From Nemania diffusa (lineage: Eukaryota > Ascomycota > Sordariomycetes > Xylariales > Xylariaceae), in NCBI GenBank assembly GCA_038501195.1, contig JBBPUQ010000004.1:1488001-1552000 (forward strand): a stretch of 64,000 nt of DNA, given 5' to 3'. This document shows, piece by piece, positions 34,853 to 46,290 of this stretch; the first letter of the stretch is position 1, and each line of letters starts with the position of its first letter. The notes under the pieces were generated by a model. That model saw only the letters and a program-made list of their open reading frames with translations. It searched no databases and was not told where the DNA came from. The position numbers and the translations under genes were made by a program.

Positions 34853-36342
34853 CTGCTCGGAGGGATTGGTAGGCTTGGCGCTACCTTAAGTCATCTCCGG
34901 GAACCTGGTGTGACGTGAGTGATTCTTTACCTTTCAACGTAATTACCATTCTCTAATACATATACAGGTTGCTATTTCGAAGGATTGAACGACATAGAAT
35001 AATGAGATTTACCAGTTACTGGGGAGATGCGGATATAGTAAACACTAGACATGGGTACATTTTCGTTTATGCACGTGTTTTAATGTATCCCAAGGCTTCA
35101 ATCGAGGAGAAACGAGGTATTAGTTGTACTGCTTCAGATTTGATCATATTATGCCAACAGAATGCCCTTGTGAAACTCGCAGCTAGATCTTGTCCGACTG
35201 TTCGTGTAACCGCCCCTATTTTAATCTAACATCAGACGAATTCTAGTGACAATTAGTTACATCTGTGTACTCAGGTGGATATCTGTAAAGCGATTTAAAG
35301 CCAGTCGCATCAGATGAATCTATAGAATACGAATTGTTTGAGTATTACCTTTTTATTTAGTCTTGTCCCGTCATCTGGGACGGGAATGAGTCTATAGTCA
35401 AGCATTAGAGGGGAGAGCTGGAAAATGGCCACACAGGATGATTACACTTAGGCTTTTCGGGGGCCTGGAATCTCTAAGCAAGATTGTTGATTCGATGAAA
35501 ATCCAGGATAGTGTATCGAGAATAATCCCTCTTGTTTCGCCGGCTGTGAAAATCTAGGCCTGTACAGGCGAATAGTAGCTGTCGTTCTATGATGTAGGAT
35601 CTAGTGTGTAGTGAGTGAATGTAGTGGCGGCGATGTAATGATGAGTATCAAGATGAGCTACATGGTTGAAGCTGGTAGGCTTATTGGTTATATGTTCAAG
35701 GCAGCACAGGGACCAGATGCGGGAAGCTGTCCGTGCAATATGATGCATTGCTGTCTGCAATAAAGAGAATTTAGTGGAAGAATGGCTTCTTGTACTTCCA
35801 TATGTTCTCGAGATTCCTTGATTAGTATTTATAGAACGCATATTGTAGATAGAAACCAATATAAGACGAATAAGCAAATATGTATGGTGGGTTGTGTTGT
35901 ATAGCAAAAGCGCCAAGTATTACTCATACAGGGGATAACTTCGTTGAAATGCACGCCTAATGTTGAAGTAGAAAACCTTATTCACGATATACAATAAGGA
36001 ATTAGTAGCATTATGCATTACTCACGAAACGACAAAAGAACCGAGAGAAGATTATGGTAGTAAGAGATTTTAATATATTGATTGTTCCTGCAGACATGTT
36101 GCAACTGAGGATCGAGGTTTCTAACCAGCCAAGGAGAGAATCTTGGATGGGATGGTTCAAATATCAGGCCTGTCCATACTCCAGATTGTTGACCTGACCT
36201 GACCATGCCGTAATGATGCAACTTAAATATTAGGAACGTATTAGCGTAAAGCAAGCTCGAGCTTCGAGAAGCCCTTTGGCAGAAAAAAAAGGTTGTCCCT
36301 TGCCTGTTGTGGCGAGACATCATGAACTGAATAGGCAGCGAC
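34853..36342. other. Intergenic region, no supported gene
   Basis: AT-rich and gene-free as far as I can see; ORFs at 34969-35229, 35587-35916 and 36018-36323 have no recognisable features. It ends at the VNX1-like stop codon. Confidence 0.5.
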
Positions 36343-39300
36343 TTAAATGTCTACCCCTATCTCATATGCTGGCGCATTGGCACCTCGGCCAATCGTCTTG
36401 TAACTCTTCCAAGCACCATCTGATCCGAGCGTGTCAAAACGAGACGCATTTATATCGGCGAATCCATCTGTGAAACCAGAGTAGTAAAACCCAATAATCA
36501 CTACCAAGTAGGTTAAAAGCAGAATACTGCCCTTGAAATAATTACTCTTCCCTTCACCATACATGTAACTTAAAAGAAACACGCAAAGAATTACAGTCAC
36601 CATATCCCATTGCGGGAATAGCAGGCTGAACGTCCAGTGAATAGGATCAAGCTTGTCTCCAGAGGGTGCGATGGGGTAGAGAGCTGAGAAGAGGACTAGG
36701 GCGGGGATTTGAAGTAAGCAGACTTGAAGGGCGTATGCAGACCCGATTTCCATTGACAAGGCAATGTTTCCGTTCATAGCGAAGGAGATGGCATTCTACA
36801 ACACATCGAATATTAGTTAGGCACGAATACATGCGCAAACGGCTTTGACTTACCAGGAACTCGGTGGTGTTGGGAACCAGAGCAAATAGCGTGATACCTA
36901 AGAACTTAGGATCGATTGCATAATTATCCAACACCACATCGACAGTGTCCACCAATATTTCGGCAACAATGGCATATAGTACGGTGGCACCCATGAGTAT
37001 AACCGAACTCTTCATCCTGCTCCAATTCGGAGCATCGTGTCCTCCATGGGTAGCTTGGGCATGTTCTGGAATGTCTTCCAAGTCAGGGAAAGTGCTTGAA
37101 CGTAGTGGCGTAGGTCTCGCCCCGGAAGTGCTGGCTCCCGCGTTTGATGGCTGGTGGGAAATACGGCGTGAGCCTCGCGCATCACGAGCGGCAATAGCAG
37201 CCGCGGTAGCAGCAAGCTCGGTCACGCCACGAATAAGGTTATTGTTCTCGGCGTCTGAAAAGCCTGGGATCTGTACATGCGACCGGATGCTGTCCGACCC
37301 ACTTCCACTGCTTCTTGGGGGAACCATGTGCGGAGTTTGAGCAGCTCCATTGGGGGGGACTGGCTGGTGCGTATGATGGCTTTCTGAATCTCCTGGTAGG
37401 CCAACCTGTTTCAAAGATTGGCCTAGAATTCGCTTGTATAGTGTACTGGTCTGAATGTCGGCAGGGGTTGTGTCAGCACCGTGGTGCGCATCGGTGATGC
37501 GTGTGGCTTGTATGTGATGTTGCTCATCCTGCTTCTTCTCCTCGATTTCACTATTCCAGATGACAGCCGCGTGGGTTCTAAGGGTAAACCAGAGACCGAT
37601 GATATAGGAGCAGAAGAGAAGGACGGCTGCCATATAACAGTAGGGGCGAACGGCCTCGATATAGAAGCGATCATCTAGTGCAGGCCTCTGTGAGTAATAA
37701 CAACGACGACAATCCCGCTCTTTGCTCAGGTCAAAATCCGTACAGCTCAGACATCGAAGCTCGTGAGTGCCATAGATCTGGTAGAACAGCGTTGGCCCGA
37801 AGGCAGCAACGACGGCAAATAGCAACATGGTTGACGTTACACCGGCCGACTTGGCGTTGAAGCGTTGGGTTTTGCGTTTAATGGCACCGAAACACATGGA
37901 CAAGCCAGGAAGGAAGAGAATACCGGCAAAAATACTTCCGATGATACTCCCTTCCACTAGTTGGCCTTTGCCATCTTTTAGTGCAACACAGTAAAGAAAA
38001 ACCTCGACGATCGTCGAGAAGAGCGCATTGATGGCTGCACCCAAACCCATAGAAGACTGGGCTGAGATGGAGGCCACGGCTTGCCCTATAAAGTAGGCCA
38101 GGGGGATGATGGAGAATAAGGCGGCAATGAAGAGAAAGCCAGGGGATGTCAAGATATTCTCCACGTGTAGAACGCCCTCTAACACTGACCAGTCAAAGAT
38201 AACGAAGACGACTACTGCCATCAGGTTGATGAGGAAGATGTTAGTACCGTCGACGGTATATTTCCAATATTTAGATCCTACAGCGCGGTAAGTGCACAAC
38301 AGGATCGAAGAGTGTGAGCCATCTGTAGCTCTCGCTCTTACAATATCAGATTCAAAAGACAATGCCAGTGGATGCCTCCTAAGATGATCGAAGAGCAGGT
38401 TGGTGACTTTGCCCATGGGTATCCAGAACACCAAAAACCAGCATATAGCGGAAGCGATGAGCAAAGAAGGAGTGACGAGTCCCCAGAAGACGACGAAGAA
38501 GATGACCCGTCCTATATTCCACTCTCCTCGACCAAATAGACGCCTTTTCAGCCGGCGTCCCGTGTCCTCTCTGTCAAGGAAGTCATGACGGCCAGAGCGC
38601 CCAAGCAGGCTGTCTGTCTCATCAGGTTCGGAATCGATACTTCTTCTCGAACGGCCAATGATAGATCGATTCCTGGACTCGGGGCCAAAGAAGAGCCGGC
38701 CATACTCTAAGTCCCCGCTTTGCCATTGTTCGTATTCACTGATACTTCGTCCTTCTCCTTCATCTTCATCTAGGTAGGCCTCGTCCTGGCCGAGTCGAAC
38801 GAATTTGCCAAAGGGGTAGAATAGGTAACCTGCCAGTCCCCATAATACGCGTCCATACTCCCTCCCACTAGGAGCGGCAGCGAAAATGAAACAGATAACG
38901 GCACCGAAGGCGGCAAAAGAGGCCATCCACCAGCCAAACATCAGGGTCCAGATGATGTTGAAGAAGAGCAGCCAGCTACTAACTCGGCCACCAGGCGAGG
39001 AATGAATGTCACCCTCGGCTGTCTTTTGCACGGATCGATCCTTTTTGTATAACGCAGGCTTCCAGATTCTGATACCGAAGGGATGTGTTTCGTTGATGGC
39101 CTGTTGGCGATCCTTCAGAGTGAAGCTCTCAGCATCACTGACATCATCATCTTCGTCGTCGTCGAGCATCTCCTCGCCCGGCGGCTCATCTTGCAGATCC
39201 CCTTCTTCGTGGGACGGGGCTTGGATAGGGCTCTCTGGACCTTCTTCGAAGCGTTCGTCGATGCCTCCATCCTCTGCTGCAGTGCTACGGTTCGACTGTA

Positions 39301-39964
39301 CTCGAGATAGAGGGGGGGGCGCTATGGTTCGTCGGCGCATGGTTGAAGTTTGTCGTGTGGAGTCGACATTATACGACTGCCTCCCAACCGCACCTGTTAC
39401 CACCTCCCGTATGTCATCGTCGGTCGAGAAGACCTCGCCCCTATGCGGACCTTGCGCGCTGGACGAGGTACGGCGGGCCATGGGAGGCTTTCTGGGGCGC
39501 TGTCTGCCTCGGTCGGGACCTAACATGGGAGAGCGCAGCTGTTGGATGCCAGTCCGGGTATGCGAACGGTCATGGGCGGAATGATCGCCGGAATACTGAG
39601 CGGAGGCTGAGGGTGGAGGAGTCTGAAGAGTGCCTAGACAAGAGAGGGTATTAGATAATCTGACGTTGGGGTTTGCACTAGTCGCATGCGCTACGGCTAG
39701 GAACGACTGATCCTGGGTGGATGAGATTGAGTTTTGCTAGAAATATACAAAATAGACCATCGGTTTCTAGCGCGTCGCGGTTGAAAGTGGGAACGTACCG
39801 TATGATTGCTCGGGTCTCCTCCGCACGGTTTCGGTAGACTGGAAACTTTCGGGTAACACATCGTCCCTATCTAGAGTATTGCGTCTACTCGGGGGTTGTC
39901 GTGTATCTGTGGGCGACAGCGCGTCTGAGAGGCTGGAGTCCTGCGAATGAGAAGGCGGATCCAT
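36343..39964 (-). CDS. VNX1: VNX1-type vacuolar monovalent cation/H+ antiporter (CaCA/CAX superfamily)
   Basis: Exons 39799-39964, 36854-39633 and 36343-36795 in phase, giving 1132 residues. The start is ATG 39964; an upstream in-frame codon at 40006 is GTG, not ATG. About 200 N-terminal residues are disordered and acidic. Multiple membrane segments follow, including RVIFFVVFWGLVTPSLLI. The first CaCA repeat is near residue 586 (GLGAAINALFSTIVEVFLY). A CxxC-rich loop (LSCTDFDLSKERDCRRC) and a long cytosolic Ser-rich loop separate it from the second repeat, NTTEFL|NAISFAMNGNIALS, which is split by intron 2 (residue 982/983). Yeast Vnx1 exchanges Na+ or K+ for H+ at the vacuolar membrane and is the divergent member of the CAX group; the same role is inferred. 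All key repeats are intact. Confidence 0.9.
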
Positions 39965-41840
39965 GACGGCAGGCAGGCGTTTGTCGCGCTCCCCGATGGC
40001 AGACACCTATGCCAGCGCACAAAGGCCTTTGGAACAAGACCGTTCCAGTTAGTAAGAAGTGAGAAATACTTGGGATATGTATGCGCGGAAGGCTACGGCC
40101 TTGCTATTTCAATAACAGGTAGAGCTGTATGGCTGGAGATGGTCTATGCTGCACATGCAGCTACGTCGGAAATTAGGAGGGAGGACAAAGATGAGACGAG
40201 ACAAGACGAGACAAAACAAGGCAAGACTACCATTACTGTTAGTGGAAAGCGAAGCGACGATTAAGGCTCCATAGGTTAGGTAGGTAAGTAAGTAACTCTA
40301 GGTTATAGCGTAATAGAGTGTGTATTGTGTATCGAGATGGGTGTTATGCTGCGGCAAGCAAGCGAGGATACCGTTTCCTTGAGACCAATGACGAACCTGA
40401 TGCGGAGAAGGTGTTGATGCAAATGCGAGCTACTAGGTAGTGGTTTAGATAGCACCCATGCAGCTAGGTTTGGACTTATCATATGTATGGTTGATTGGAG
40501 AGAGACAAGGAAGGAAGGAATGATGTAGGTATTAATACAGGCTCAACAGCAGCAGCAACCACGCCTACAAAAAACAACAGAACGATAAGCTGAGAATAGA
40601 CGTTTGCCTGCATCTACGTAATCGTTGTCTCTCGCCACTACAAATAAATCGTAGAGCAAGCTGACATCAGGCTATGATGTTCTCTTGATTTGGAGCCTGA
40701 CCTGCCGATACAGCCGACGATGGATGCTATTTGCAACGATGGTGTGTAGATAAGTACATACAGAACTGAAGCTACCTTAGTTCACGAGGGGACATTTGGA
40801 GAAGATTAAGTGGGCATCTTGGAGCGCATCCTTGCTGCATTTGCTTACACCGAGTACCTATCTATAGCGCACTGCTGTACACTAGGGTTCTAGGGGGGAA
40901 ACCTACAGTGACTTATACCGCAGTACAGGGCGTTATGGTACACTCGGATACCTGGCAGTACGCACTCACTACATGTCAGATCAACGCCTATTAACCTCAC
41001 ATACATGTAGGCATACGCAAAAAGGTTGGGGTTTAATGGCACGTGTAGACACATGGTGATAATGTTAGGTAATCAGCACTCGCATTCCACCAAGATAGAC
41101 GCACCTGTGATCAGGTAGCTAGCTACATAGGACGTGGATCAGACTACAAACACTAGGTATGTATACAGCGTAAGTATCACCATGCAAGTGGTGAGATGAA
41201 GCCGTAGAAATATATTATAGATAGGTACTCTGTACATGTTTCTTTGCGTATGCGCAGGTAGGTGCTTATCTGGACCAATATCGTTCAGGTGTTCCTGTTC
41301 AATTTTGAATTGCTATATACACCCAGTAGATATAAATGCATATTTTTTTTAAGAAATACTTTCTAGACCTTGTTATTATTTCACATAGATTTGTATGCCC
41401 AGTAAATAATCGACGCCGAGATTTACACCAAGTGCCTGCCACTAACCGGGACCAAGACCGGGCTGAAACTCGGGGAGCTTTTTTCGGTTCCAGGTTTTAC
41501 CACTTTCCTAGCTCAGGACAAATTGGGATTAGTGCATCTGCCCAGGCTCGGCTCAGCCAAACAGCAGGCAGGCGACTGAGCACATACTTTATGCATGATT
41601 TATGTAGGGGCTAAGTTCACCTAGCCAGAAATCCAACAACAGGCCTTATCGCAGCCCCACCAGTAGATAGGAGTATCCTATTACCTATCTAGCACATCTA
41701 GGAAGTCGCTCAGTCGGTCCCCAGACAAAGTTAGCCTAAATGTTAAAGCGCGAATGAATGTAGAACGTGCGGAAACGGAACCGTCGAGTCTGCTGAAATC
41801 TGAAGTGCGAGAGAAAGCGTAGACTTTTAACTATAAGCTT
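39965..41840. other. Intergenic region, VNX1 promoter side, no supported gene
   Basis: Contains a GAGACAAGAC-like repetitive purine stretch at about 40190-40230 in the VNX1 upstream region. ORFs at 39947-40264 and 41336-41614 have no recognisable features. It ends at the fold-back element. Confidence 0.5.
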
Positions 41841-41842
41841 TA

Positions 41843-42029
41843 TCCCTTTGAGTGCCCCTTTGCACCGCGACTTAAAAAGTAGAATAGCGGGGCCGCTCGC
41901 ACAGATGCATACACCCAATAAGAGTATAAATAATGCTCGGATAATAGTTTTATTGGGTGTAAATATCCCTGCGAGCGGCCCCGTTATTCCACTTTTTAAG
42001 TCGCGATGCGAAGGGGGCACTCAAAGGGA
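41843..42029. mobile_element. Fold-back MITE-like element flanked by TA
   Basis: Two arms of about 80 bp (41841-41921 and 41950-42031) are imperfect reverse complements with a 28-bp loop. The left arm starts TATCCCTTTGAGTGCCCC and runs to ACACCCAATAA; the right arm mirrors it with a small number of substitutions. The outermost bases are TA on both sides, consistent with a TA target duplication as in Tc1/mariner-type MITEs, though TA could also be part of the palindrome. Both strands consequently encode similar-looking ORFs, which is an artefact of the palindrome. It ends 130 bp before the F-box start codon. Confidence 0.75.
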
Positions 42030-42158
42030 TACCCCGGAAATCCGCATAACGCGGACCCATACAAGCCACATACATTTAAAGAACCTTTTTGACCAATTAA
42101 GCTTTTCTAACGAAAGGCGTTCTTCTTCATCAACGCCTTTTCTCCTTGACAAACAACC

Positions 42159-43166
42159 ATGCGAGACCCAGCTCCTCAACTTGGGCATCTGACTTATCCT
42201 GAACTGCGTCTTAAAGACAACCTTTTAGATGAAAACCCCAATGTTATCCAGTTCCAATCTAAATATGGGAGCTTTCAGTTACATGAACCGCCTACTACCA
42301 ACATCGGCACCCTCAGTCGCTTACCTCTCGAGCTTTTTCAACAAGTTCTCTACGAGCTAGACATAGCAACTATCGTAGACTTTCGACGCGTCAATAGACA
42401 GGCTTTTATTATCCTTGATTCCGTCCCTGCGTATCACGCGATTGCTAAGCACGCGCGGAACGCATTATGTGGTATTATAGCTATAGATACCGGGAAATGG
42501 ATTACCTGCGGCACTCTTTACAAGAAGCTATCCACGCCTGAATGCGAAATTTGTGGAGATTTCGGCGGTTATCTCTATCTTCTAACTTGTAAGAGAGTCT
42601 GCTTTCTTTGTTTATCAAAGAATCCCCTATATCTACCTTTGCGAATAAGCCATGCCTGTCGGAAATTCGGACTTAGTAGCGAAATCGTCAACAAGCTGCC
42701 CTGTATGAGAGTCATACCTGGCACGTATTCTCCGAACGAAAAGAAGGTCGCACGGTGTATTCTTTTCGACTACGAATCTGCTCGCATTGCGGGCATTACA
42801 GCCCACGGGTCTATTAGCGCCATGACCAGATTTGTGTCAGATTTGCAGACCCGGAAGGACGAAAAGTACAATGCAAGGAAAGCGGCAGTGCTGAGTTTAG
42901 GAGACCGCTCTACGCATATTCGAAGGCCGCCGGCGCTTGACCCCTTTGATGCACTGTCGGGTAACCCTTTTCGCTTTGGGGCAATTGCTCGTGTGGCATG
43001 TCTCGACATCGCAACGCAGGAACTAGAGCGCGGCTTTCACTGCCTTGGATGCCAGAGGGCCAAGCGTCTACCTCTTCACTATAGGCGGAAATTTACGGTT
43101 GCTTCTTTCAAGGATCATCTAGCACAGTACGGAGGTATCAAGAACGGCGGGCATCACTTGAATTGA
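42159..43166 (+). CDS. Fungal F-box protein with Cys-rich C-terminal region
   Basis: Single exon of 335 residues starting at ATG 42159 (context ACAACCATGC). Residues about 50-95 form the F-box (LSRLPLELFQQVLYELDIATI), which would bind Skp1 in an SCF ubiquitin ligase. Beyond it are cysteine pairs that look metal-binding: C129-x2-C132, C144-x3-C148-x2-C151, and a further CxxC near 293-296 (FHCLGCQRAK). The block CEICGDFGGYLYLLTCKRVCF is characteristic of a family expanded in filamentous ascomycetes. The substrate is unknown. The frame is intact. It is flanked on both sides at about 125 bp by MITE-like elements, which suggests a dynamic location. Confidence 0.88.
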   Translation: MRDPAPQLGHLTYPELRLKDNLLDENPNVIQFQSKYGSFQLHEPPTTNIGTLSRLPLELFQQVLYELDIATIVDFRRVNRQAFIILDSVPAYHAIAKHARNALCGIIAIDTGKWITCGTLYKKLSTPECEICGDFGGYLYLLTCKRVCFLCLSKNPLYLPLRISHACRKFGLSSEIVNKLPCMRVIPGTYSPNEKKVARCILFDYESARIAGITAHGSISAMTRFVSDLQTRKDEKYNARKAAVLSLGDRSTHIRRPPALDPFDALSGNPFRFGAIARVACLDIATQELERGFHCLGCQRAKRLPLHYRRKFTVASFKDHLAQYGGIKNGGHHLN

Positions 43167-43290
43167 GTATATAGACAACAAGCACTGATCTGCGACATAG
43201 CGAACCACTAATCAACATGCAATGCGAAAGACTGAAGTTTCTTGTACAAGCTGAGGAGAGAAACATGAGTCCTTTTGTTGTTGGGGTTTA

Positions 43291-43499
43291 TCTGGTTAAC
43301 GGATGACTTGGCTCTAAGTTTCCTTATAGAGTAAGTAATTTACCATTACTAGACATACTCAATATATATACAGTCGTATTGATAGTTACTAATAATCTTA
43401 CAAGGAACGCTACCAATTAAGTTCCTTTCTGACCTACTTTACTAAATTGGTGTTTTGGAGATGTGATTTTTAATGGAGCCGAGTCATCCGTTAAACAGA
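43291..43499. mobile_element. MITE-like element with 24-bp TIRs and TA flanks
   Basis: Left end (43291-43314) and the reverse complement of the right end (43476-43499) agree at 22 of 24 positions; the shared core is TTAACGGATGACT. TA dinucleotides flank both ends (43289-43290 and 43500-43501). The 209-bp body has no coding capacity. Size, TIR and TA duplication fit a Tc1/mariner-type MITE. Its TIR is unrelated to the other two elements in this window. Confidence 0.75.
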
Positions 43500-43501
43500 T
43501 A

Positions 43502-44397
43502 CAGCGATCGCAGATGAGACATGCAAGGCCTGCAATTAGATTAAGCTATACCTAATAGATGACGATTGATCCAGGTAAAGTGGTCCGTATGACAAACAGC
43601 GTGTTAATTCGTGTATAAGTTTTTCCCCGACTCTACCGGTGGAGGTTTTCTGACCTTAAGCAGCAATAAATTACCAATTACATAATAATTAGAAAACACT
43701 CATTCTCCTCTACTTTATTGATTTATCAAATTAACCAGGCAGCTACTGCTTCCTGCTAATAGGATATACTTGCCGAGATTATAGGGACACTATACGCCCT
43801 CTAGATAGTCACCTCATACATCCTCAAAACAAAACAAAACAAATTGGATCCTCGATTTGATTTGATTTGATTTATCTGTTTGCAAGCCTGGGAAGCAGGA
43901 AACTGTCTATAGATTTGTCAGGTAATAGAGTGATTAATAGCAGGGGAAACGCTTTCTGATTAATAGCGGACTGCGTAATTACCACTGCTTGTAGACAATT
44001 ATCATCCTTGACCCAGCAGCGAGGTGTCAGTACTAACCTGATGTTAAAACAGAGGCAAAAGTTGCCACCTTCTAGAATCGTCTACCATCTGGTAGAACTC
44101 TAGGCAGCAAAACTGTTTACGACACTTATCGCTACTCATTGTGTATATAAGCTAGATTTATTCCCATAGCTTCAGAGAAGAACCTTTTGTTTTATAAACT
44201 ACTAGTCAATTCACATCTACTCCTCTCAGACAAAGGAAACCTTCTTTAGATAGACAAGAATGACACGCTAGCCTTGCCATGGCCTCAACACAGCCCAAAC
44301 CACAGCCTTAACATAGCCATCAAGGTTGTCATCATTCCCAACACCACCGACCGCCACCCCTCTCCACCCACACGGTCTGCTGGTGATCCAACGCTGT
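43502..44397. other. Intergenic region, no supported gene
   Basis: AT-rich. Contains short AAAAC and TTTGA runs around 43826-43873. A plus-strand ORF (44274-44504) overlaps the Cys-rich gene on the other strand and is not supported. Confidence 0.5.
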
Positions 44398-44592
44398 TTA
44401 TCTGCGATTGCGAGACATTTCATCCTTCCCCTCGCGCACCATGTGTCTCGTACACATGTGGGCCGAGTCGTCTAGCCGATTTGGGGTTACTGGGTTGCAT
44501 TTGACATTTGATCCAATTCTTTCTGGACATTGACGAAATTCTTCGTACTTCTTGCAACCGCAGGTATACATGCGATAATCCTGCTCACACAT
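44398..44592 (-). CDS. Small cysteine-rich protein, unknown function (64 aa)
   Basis: ORF of 64 residues from ATG 44592 (MCEQDYRMYTCGCKKYEEF); the frame is open 15 codons further upstream to an ATG at 44637. I prefer the inner start because short fungal proteins of similar layout begin with Met-Cys. Cys are at residues 2, 11, 13, 22, 32 and 47, with His at 45 and 50 (SAHMCTRHMV), suggesting one or two zinc sites. There is no signal peptide, so it is probably intracellular. The C-terminus is charged. Family placement is tentative and an upstream non-coding exon is possible. Confidence 0.5.
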   Translation of the reverse strand: MCEQDYRMYTCGCKKYEEFRQCPERIGSNVKCNPVTPNRLDDSAHMCTRHMVREGKDEMSRNRR

Positions 44593-45492
44593 GTTGTCTT
44601 GGATATCCGTCAGCTGAAGTGCGTTCTTGTGAAACATGTTTCGGCAGGCTTACTCGAAATGCAAACGCTTAGCTTACGGGTCTGGCTTCGTTGGAATCAA
44701 GAAGTCCCTGGATAGAGAGAGATGAGGAATGCGATGGATTTTTGATCGGCGAAAGTGGTGCTCTTTATTTACGTGGTGAGGCGAGGTTTCGAGCTCAGTA
44801 GGTGAAATATCTCGGAGGACTAGATCTTGGCTTGGGAAGGTTTTGAGTCGATAATTACGAAGTACATCAAGCGCATACTCTAGCATCGGCTTTATATATA
44901 CTCGATGGGCGATCAAGCTGCGCATCTTGAGATTTCTTGCGGCAACTTATCACATCTGGCCTTCACCAGACTGAAGCGCGCTACCCATCATTGTTGCTCT
45001 TGCCCTGCTCCAATCATGACATGATTCAGGCCGCTCGGCATAAGCGCCAACAGTCGCATAAGCCAACAGTCGCATAAGCGCCAACAGTCGCATAAGCGCC
45101 AACAGTCGCATAAGCCAACAGTAGCATAAGTGCCAACAGTCACACTAACTCATCGTCAACTAGCTCGTGATCAGTGAAATTGTGGCCTGTTAGGTTAACG
45201 TGGAGCGTCCGTCTATTCGTAATGAGTGTTGGTTCTGTGTCGGGATGTCATTCCGAGATGTTATTTGTAAAGATCGACAGAATTTGCTAGTTTCGTGATA
45301 AGCGCGCGCGTGGATGTGGCTGGGTATCTCACGATCCAAATTAGTCGCCGGCACTCTTCAGAAAGCGGATAGACTTGTCATTTCGACAAACTAAGTAGGA
45401 AAGGGGATAGAGCGGATAGACGACGGATTACAATTGTACTATTTACTGTATTGTATATGTCAAAATCGATATTCATGGGGACTAGGGGCGAT
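44593..45492. other. Intergenic region with minisatellite
   Basis: Apart from the tandem repeat at 45036-45150, no gene is supported. The minus-strand ORF 44674-44925 lies upstream of the Cys-rich gene and has no recognisable features. Confidence 0.5.
45036..45150. repeat. Minisatellite, unit GCGCCAACAGTCGCATAA and shorter variant
   Basis: About six or seven head-to-tail copies. Full units read GCGCCAACAGTCGCATAA; others lack two bases (GCCAACAGTCGCATAA), and the last copies carry substitutions (GTAGCATAAGTGCC). Length variation between units is typical of replication slippage. Confidence 0.85.
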
Positions 45493-46290
45493 CTAGCTCA
45501 AATGAGAACTTGATCCGCCTCTACCAGAGGTATCGAGCAGTTGATTCATTAACTCGCGACTCTCGTCTTCTAGCTCATCGACGCCTAGTGGTCGCGAGGC
45601 AACGTCGAAGTCGATAAGGACGGCTTCTTTCCCACCTCGAACAAGAAAGTTGTGCCTGTTGATGTCACCGTGTTTGATGCCTAATTTATGCAATCTCGAC
45701 AACACTAGATCACATAAGGCAAAGTCGTCCGGCGTAGCGTGATGGTAGTCGATGATCTGAGCGATAATAAAACCGATAACTCTGCCTTCCTCTGTCAAGT
45801 GTCCAAGAAATTCAGGACCTATTTGACGACCATCAATCCACTTATATGCCACTGTCTCGGCTTCCACTTGGGGTATCTCCCACGAAAAACGCGCGAACTT
45901 GGCGACAACTGTCGCGCCAAGGCGTGGGCAAACTGCTTCGTATACATTTGACCGGAGTTTGCGTAGCTTCTCAAGTTCGAGATGATCAATTCTAGAAGAA
46001 TGCCAGATTTTCGTGATTTCCGGGAGAGGTGCTCCCGAGACGCTAGCAAAGTGTGCTCTCCCGGTTGCAGGGTTGCGAGAGATGTGACCTGTCTTCCAGT
46101 CGCTGGGCGGAAAGGGTGGGAGTAAGTTGATAAGAGAGGGCCCAAAGCACATATCGGCAGGGTCGAATAGCCCAACGTCGATGGTAAGGTACTTCACCGT
46201 CTTCCCGTTGATGAGGAGGCGGAAGTGGCTTTCGTCATCGGCGTCAACGCTTGCTTGGAGCAGCTCGATGTGAAGAGATTCATTTGACAT
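45493..46290 (-). CDS. Protein-kinase-like (APH/Rio-like fold) fungal protein
   Basis: Single exon of 265 residues starting at ATG 46290. The C-terminal two-thirds has kinase-fold landmarks: a beta-3 lysine candidate K131 (TVVAKFAR), a helix-C glutamate near 143-145 (QVEAETVAYKW), the catalytic loop H207-G-D-I-N-R-H-N214-F-L, and the metal-binding D227-F-D229 (LIDFDVASR). The HGDxNxxN and DFD forms resemble aminoglycoside-phosphotransferase-like and small atypical kinases rather than classical protein kinases. The N-terminal part (about 1-95) is specific to a fungal family that databases often label 'alpha-galactosidase A' in error. The substrate is unknown. All catalytic residues are present. 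Confidence 0.8.
   Translation of the reverse strand: MSNESLHIELLQASVDADDESHFRLLINGKTVKYLTIDVGLFDPADMCFGPSLINLLPPFPPSDWKTGHISRNPATGRAHFASVSGAPLPEITKIWHSSRIDHLELEKLRKLRSNVYEAVCPRLGATVVAKFARFSWEIPQVEAETVAYKWIDGRQIGPEFLGHLTEEGRVIGFIIAQIIDYHHATPDDFALCDLVLSRLHKLGIKHGDINRHNFLVRGGKEAVLIDFDVASRPLGVDELEDESRELMNQLLDTSGRGGSSSHLS

Noticed and set aside
39006..39584. 192-codon plus-strand ORF opposite VNX1-like gene
   Set aside because: Antisense shadow of the low-complexity N-terminus of the antiporter.
41736..42192. Mirrored ORFs on both strands with similar peptide (HRDLKS...GPLA...TPNK)
   Set aside because: The similarity is produced by the 80-bp inverted repeat of the fold-back element, not by two genes.
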